Assembly (NCBI GenBank): GCA_938008665.1
Contig: CALLKA010000149.1
Coordinates: 3,051-67,050, forward strand
Source: an uncultured Bacteroidota bacterium
GTDB taxonomy: Bacteria; Bacteroidota; Bacteroidia; Chitinophagales; Chitinophagaceae
Direction: 5' to 3'
DNA length: 64,000 nt
Of the stretch, positions 60,595-64,000 are shown piece after piece (the first letter of the stretch is position 1; each line of letters opens with the position of its first letter). A program made the translations under genes and the position numbers. The notes below the pieces were generated by a model. The model did not search any database and had not been told where the DNA came from. It was given only the letters and a program-made list of their open reading frames with translations.

Positions 60595-61656
60595 ATGCAA
60601 CTAGACCTAGAATTTTTAAGCAATCCAATTCGCAGCTATTTATATATATTGGCTATTTTATTAGCGACATTTATTTTCAAAAGGTTCATCTCTCGTTTTT
60701 TTGCAAGTTTAATTTATACCTGGGTTGATAAGAAAAATCATTCTGAATTACGTAAAAGCCATGTGCATCGCTTGGTCGTGCCCATTGAACAATTTTTAAT
60801 TTTTTTAGTCGCAGTAATTGCATTGTATGAATTAAAATTTCCAGTGTTATGGGATGTGCATTTATTTAAAGTGAGTTTACAACAGGTGATTGATTCTATT
60901 GTTAAATTAAGTTTTATAATTTTATTAATTAGGGTGTTTCTTCGAACACTTGAATTTGTATCGATTATATTGGAAGAAAAATCAAAATTAACCAAATCGC
61001 TTTCGGATGATCAATTGATTTTATTTTTTCGTGACTTTTTCAAAGTCATTTTATACATCATTGGTGTATTGCTAATTTTGCGTTATGTATTCAATGAAAA
61101 TATCGGCAATTTAGTTACCAGCTTAAGTATCGTGGGTGCGGCCGTGGCCTTATCTATGCGCGAAAGCTTGGAAAATATCATCGCTTCCTTTATTATATTT
61201 TTTGACAAACCTTTTTCTGTTGGGGACTTAGTGAAAGTGAATAATTTCACCGGCACCATTGAAAAAATTGGATTAAGAAGTACGCGAATTCGCACACAGG
61301 ACAAAACATATATTACAGTTCCTAATAAACAAATGGTGGACACTATTGTTGATAATATTAGTTGCAGAACAGAGCGTAAAATTGAAATGGATTTGCAAAT
61401 CAGTGTCATAACTTCTGCAGACGCCTTAACAAATTTTGCTTTCTTTATGCGCTCCGAAATTGCAAAACATAATTCGATTATAAGCAGTTCAGTTTTTTTG
61501 TCAGACGCGGGAAAGCAATTTCATACCATCCATATTGAATGTTTTATTTCAATGTCAGCTGATTTAAATGTTTTTCAACAATTACGTGAAACTTTAAATT
61601 TGAAAGCGGTAGCTTATGCCAATGAAAATCAAATTAAATTTTCAGAAAAGGGATAG
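60595..61656 (+). CDS. Small mechanosensitive channel (MscS family)
   Basis: 353 residues. Four or so membrane helices precede the pore helix ENIGNLVTSLSIVGAAVALSMRESLENIIASFIIF (in two halves about 170-205), then the beta domain DKPFSVGDLVKVNNFTGTIEKIGLRSTRIRT and VPNKQMVD. It opens under membrane tension during hypo-osmotic shock. Starts 13 bp after lpxH, likely co-transcribed. Confidence 0.94.
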   Translation: MQLDLEFLSNPIRSYLYILAILLATFIFKRFISRFFASLIYTWVDKKNHSELRKSHVHRLVVPIEQFLIFLVAVIALYELKFPVLWDVHLFKVSLQQVIDSIVKLSFIILLIRVFLRTLEFVSIILEEKSKLTKSLSDDQLILFFRDFFKVILYIIGVLLILRYVFNENIGNLVTSLSIVGAAVALSMRESLENIIASFIIFFDKPFSVGDLVKVNNFTGTIEKIGLRSTRIRTQDKTYITVPNKQMVDTIVDNISCRTERKIEMDLQISVITSADALTNFAFFMRSEIAKHNSIISSSVFLSDAGKQFHTIHIECFISMSADLNVFQQLRETLNLKAVAYANENQIKFSEKG

Positions 61657-61714
61657 TTGTAAATGCGATTTGCTTTTTTGCAAATTGGAACAAGGAATTT
61701 ATAATTGTAGGTAA

Positions 61715-62329
61715 TTACAAATTTTCTTTTAATGTAATTAAGAAACTTTTTAGATTTTTTAAGCTATTTAAAACAGCAATATTTTTTTCCGCCTTTTCTT
61801 TATTATTTTTCAAATAAGTTTTAGCGCCATCAATGGAATACTTTTTTTCGCGAAGTAGAAAATGAATCTGTTTTAATAATTCAATATCCTGCACGCGGAA
61901 TAAGCGGTCTCCTTTTCGCGTTTTGCGCGGTTGAATTTGTTTGAATTCTTTTTCCCAATATCTAATTAAGGAAGTATTTACATTAAACCAATGGGCCACT
62001 TCGCCAATAGGGTAGTATAATTTTTTTTCCAATATCTCCGCCGAAGGGATGTTTACTTTTCCCATCTCTGCATCCATAGAGGCAAATGATTTGCGACCTC
62101 TTTTTTGACTAGTTGCACTTGTATTTAAATGTTGTGCCGATCTTGATACAAGTGGTAAGTCATCTTCTGCTACTTGATTTACAATGGGTGCTGCATATGA
62201 TGTTACGGGTACCGGCTTTATAATTGGCTTTGCCTGTTTATTTGATTTAATGGACTTGGGTGCTGCAATATGAACATGGCTGCTCATATCATTTCCAAAT
62301 AAGTCCAATTGCTGTAAATCTCTTGCCAT
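61715..62329 (-). CDS. MerR-family transcriptional regulator
   Basis: 204 residues. A winged helix-turn-helix lies at about 100-170 (LYYPIGEVAHWFNVNTSLIRYWEKEF, then RLFRVQDIELLKQIHFLLREKKYSIDGAK). It is preceded by a ~100-residue low-complexity Lys/Pro/Ser-rich N-terminal extension and followed by a short coiled coil. No Cys ligands are seen in the effector region. The target is unknown. Confidence 0.88.
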   Translation of the reverse strand: MARDLQQLDLFGNDMSSHVHIAAPKSIKSNKQAKPIIKPVPVTSYAAPIVNQVAEDDLPLVSRSAQHLNTSATSQKRGRKSFASMDAEMGKVNIPSAEILEKKLYYPIGEVAHWFNVNTSLIRYWEKEFKQIQPRKTRKGDRLFRVQDIELLKQIHFLLREKKYSIDGAKTYLKNNKEKAEKNIAVLNSLKNLKSFLITLKENL

Positions 62330-62403
62330 AGACCAAAGTTAGGGTTCTATTTAATTGAACTAGTCCTTATAAATGATTGGTGGATAAATTGTTAAGTAAT
62401 CTG

Positions 62404-62411
62404 TACTTTTG
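62404..62411 (+). promoter_or_regulatory. -7 element giving a near-leaderless transcript
   Basis: TACTTTTG matches TAnnTTTG and ends 3 bp before the ATG at 62415. A TTG lies 24 bp upstream (62377). Transcription would begin at or close to the start codon. Confidence 0.45.
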
Positions 62412-62414
62412 TAT

Positions 62415-62862
62415 ATGCGCCTATTTATCCTTACTGAATCTGATTTTGACATTCCTGCACTAGTTATTTATCAAAAAATAGTGGATATAATAATTGCCGG
62501 AAATGCTTCAGCGCAATTGCATTTTTATATTGTTGGAGACCAAATCCCACCCCATTTTCAGGAAGCATATACGGCCAACGAAAGCAATGTAACCATCATT
62601 AAAACTAGGGAGGCACAGCAATTGGTTAGTCAAGTAACCAATGCCATGGTGTTGCATTTTGGTGCTAGCTTAAAAGGTAGTACCTCTTTTCCGCAATATT
62701 TCATTCCTTTAACTTACCCCAATATTGATAAAACGAACTCTATTTTTAATAATATCCGTCAACAGCAGCAATTCAAAAAGTATGTAAAAAAGGCGGCCGG
62801 TGTATTTTATATGAACCAATGGGCGGAAGCTGCTTTTAAAAACAAGTATAAAAAAATAGAAT
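62415..62862 (+). pseudogene. Glycosyltransferase-like gene, cut off by fusion to phage sequence
   Basis: From the ATG at 62415 the frame reads MRLFILTESDFDIPALVIYQ with an alternating alpha/beta pattern and FHFGASLKGSTS-like features, resembling the N-terminal Rossmann half of a GT-B glycosyltransferase. It reaches about AAFKNKYKK near 62855 and then runs into the start of the capsid gene, where the frame ends at 62894 with an unrelated tail. About half the expected length is present. The break is in an A-rich run and is best explained by a chimeric join. Confidence 0.6.
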
Positions 62863-63405
62863 ATGTCAGAGGATATCAAAAAACAATTGGATGAAATAAA
62901 TTCAGCCATTGACTCGAAAATCGAGAAAGCAGAAGGCCAAGCAGTTGCAAGTGCAACAGGAAAGGCCGATGAGTTATTGAAAAATGAAATCAAGAATTTA
63001 GAAACTAAATTCACTGAAATTCATTCACGCATTGATGCTGCTGAAATTGCTGCTAAAAAAACAGCAAGTGGCGCTACAGTGAAATCATTTAAGCAAGGTT
63101 TGATCGAAGGGATCAGTAAAGGTGCTTTAGAGGGTATGATTAATGGCAAAAGTCGTTCAGCTTCATTTGAAATTAAAGCAGGTGATATGACTGTAGCTAA
63201 CAACTTTACAGGAGAGGTTATTCCGGCACAATATGTTGCAGGTATTAAGTATGATCCTACAAGAGCAGTCCATGTGCGCCAATTATTGCCACAAGGATCT
63301 ACACAATCAGAAGTAGTGCGTTTTGTGCGTGAAACTGCCTATGATAACGGTGCAGCACCGGTTGCACATGCTGCTGACCGATTTGGCAAAAACCGGCATA
63401 AATAA
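62863..63405 (+). CDS. HK97-fold phage major capsid protein, N-terminal fragment with foreign tail
   Basis: 180 residues from the ATG at 62863. Residues 1-~100 are a Lys/Glu-rich coiled coil (the scaffolding-like delta domain). The core starts at DMTVANNFTGEVIPAQYVAG and PTRAVHVRQLLPQGSTQSEVVRFVRE, typical of HK97-type capsid N-arms and E-loops. Homology-like sequence stops near AAPVAHAA (about 63373); the last ten residues belong to the joined segment. A full protein would be about 300-400 residues. No portal, protease or terminase gene is beside it, so this is not a prophage in place. Confidence 0.7.
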   Translation: MSEDIKKQLDEINSAIDSKIEKAEGQAVASATGKADELLKNEIKNLETKFTEIHSRIDAAEIAAKKTASGATVKSFKQGLIEGISKGALEGMINGKSRSASFEIKAGDMTVANNFTGEVIPAQYVAGIKYDPTRAVHVRQLLPQGSTQSEVVRFVRETAYDNGAAPVAHAADRFGKNRHK

Positions 63406-63805
63406 GCTCATACGAACCTACGGGCAAACCGACAAGCCGCACATCCTGCAGACGCTCACCATGTACAAGTTCATACTGGACGACCAGCTGTCGCCCGATC
63501 TCATGACGCTGCAAACACAAACACCCATAACAAATTCAAAACCGTACAAAATGAAGCCCATTATGAACGACGACGATGATCCCAAATCCAGCGAAATGTC
63601 CAGCACAAACAACACGGTGGACGACATTTTTATAACGATTGTGGACGTTTACACGCCCGAACTGCAGAGCATCATGTACCACACGTTGCGTTTGATTCGG
63701 GACAACGAGTCCAACTACCAATCCTATGCCGACGGGCTGAACCGAATTCTGGAGCCCACCTGCGTGCAGCTGAAAAAGTGGATTGACGAGCACATCGTGT
63801 ACTAA
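63376..63805 (+). CDS. C-terminal part of an unidentified, probably foreign protein
   Basis: Reading from about 63376 in the frame ending at 63805: TDLAKTGINKLIRTYGQTDK, an acidic DDDDPKSSEMSS linker, and IVDVYTPELQSIMYHTLRLI to WIDEHIVY. About 143 residues without a start of its own. The G+C content is clearly higher (near 50%) and codon use (CTG, GTG, CCC, ACG) differs from the rest of the window. A baculovirus or other insect-virus protein is one guess, not a recognition. The 5' part was lost at the join. Confidence 0.5.
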
Positions 63806-63950
63806 TCGGGGAACTACGTTCCCCGAACCCCTCCTTATCGGGGAACTACGTGCCAAGCATTGCGCACCGCACCCCTTTTCCGAACCCTCCTTACTGGGGA
63901 ACTACGTGCCAAGCACATAACGGCTCGGCACACAACGGCTCGGCACACAA
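63806..63950. repeat. Short GC-rich direct repeats after the foreign frame
   Basis: GGGGAACTACGT occurs three times (63808, 63840, 63896), two of them followed by GCCAAGC. ACGGCTCGGCACACAA occurs twice in tandem (63920-63935 and 63935-63950). The first copy also forms a small hairpin (GGGGAAC...GTTCCCC). Nothing like this appears elsewhere in the window. Confidence 0.6.
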
Positions 63951-64000
63951 AGATCGGAAGAGCACACGTCTGAACTCCAGTCACCTTGTACTATCTCGTA
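63951..64000 (+). other. Illumina TruSeq adapter plus index (sequencing artefact)
   Basis: From AGATCGGAAGAGC at 63951 the sequence is the standard TruSeq read-1 adapter through AGTCAC at 63984, then an 8-base index-like CTTGTACT, then ATCTCGTA, the start of the flow-cell primer region. This is not genomic DNA. Confidence 0.97.

Noticed and set aside
62863..63405. Prophage or gene-transfer-agent remnant
   Set aside because: Only part of one capsid gene is present, joined without spacing on both sides, and the contig then runs into foreign DNA and adapter. A chimera explains this better.

Overview
The window is AT-rich DNA (roughly 35% G+C by eye) from a Bacteroidota chromosome, most likely the Chitinophagaceae. 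The signs are a SusC/SusD pair, an IPExxxVDY-family protein, -7 promoter elements close to TAnnTTTG, no Shine-Dalgarno sequences, many lipoprotein and periplasmic sugar-degrading enzymes, and split transketolase. No rRNA, CRISPR array, insertion sequence or canonical tRNA was found.

Region 1 (1-27.2 kb) is a polysaccharide-use locus. Two leftward genes encode a DUF5703 protein and a GH141-like beta-helix enzyme. A rightward run encodes a DUF1553/DUF1549 cytochrome protein, a DUF1501 protein, a DUF2231/cytochrome/LRR membrane protein and an aldo/keto reductase. A second unit has a RhaM-like mutarotase lipoprotein, an enolase-superfamily enzyme, an SSS sugar transporter and a PhyH oxygenase. 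Then come a leftward AraC regulator, SusC/SusD, a GH2-type hydrolase, a sugar isomerase-like TIM barrel and a GH20 hexosaminidase. One AT-rich near-palindromic motif recurs before three transcription units, always 53-55 bp from a -7-like box; it is a plausible site for the AraC protein.

Region 2 (27.2-37.2 kb) opens with an unusual ~165-nt tRNA-like RNA with its own promoter and terminator. It continues with an Lrp regulator, a two-subunit molybdenum hydroxylase, a MarR regulator with an acyl-CoA dehydrogenase, and a four-gene leftward operon of two SDR dehydrogenases, a FAH-type hydrolase and a nucleotidyltransferase-GHMP fusion. Together with region 1 this fits an oxidative, non-phosphorylated 6-deoxysugar route (L-fucose or L-rhamnose type) ending in pyruvate and lactate; no lactonase is visible.

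Region 3 (37.2-62.4 kb) is mostly housekeeping: glycosyltransferase, KorB, Sua5, RNase HII, heme A synthase, PdxH, transketolase C-half, a half-length CarB, Bcp peroxiredoxin, a YHYH/MORN/SCO operon, FeoB, an M28 peptidase, SelD, BirA, RsfS, FtsH, a LUD protein, LpxH, MscS and MerR.

Region 4 (about 62.85-64.0 kb) is not ordinary chromosome. A glycosyltransferase-like gene runs directly into the N-terminal part of an HK97-type phage capsid gene. That gene breaks at about 63.37 kb into a more GC-rich coding segment of unrelated, possibly viral, origin, and the window ends in Illumina TruSeq adapter plus index. This end is almost certainly a library or assembly chimera.
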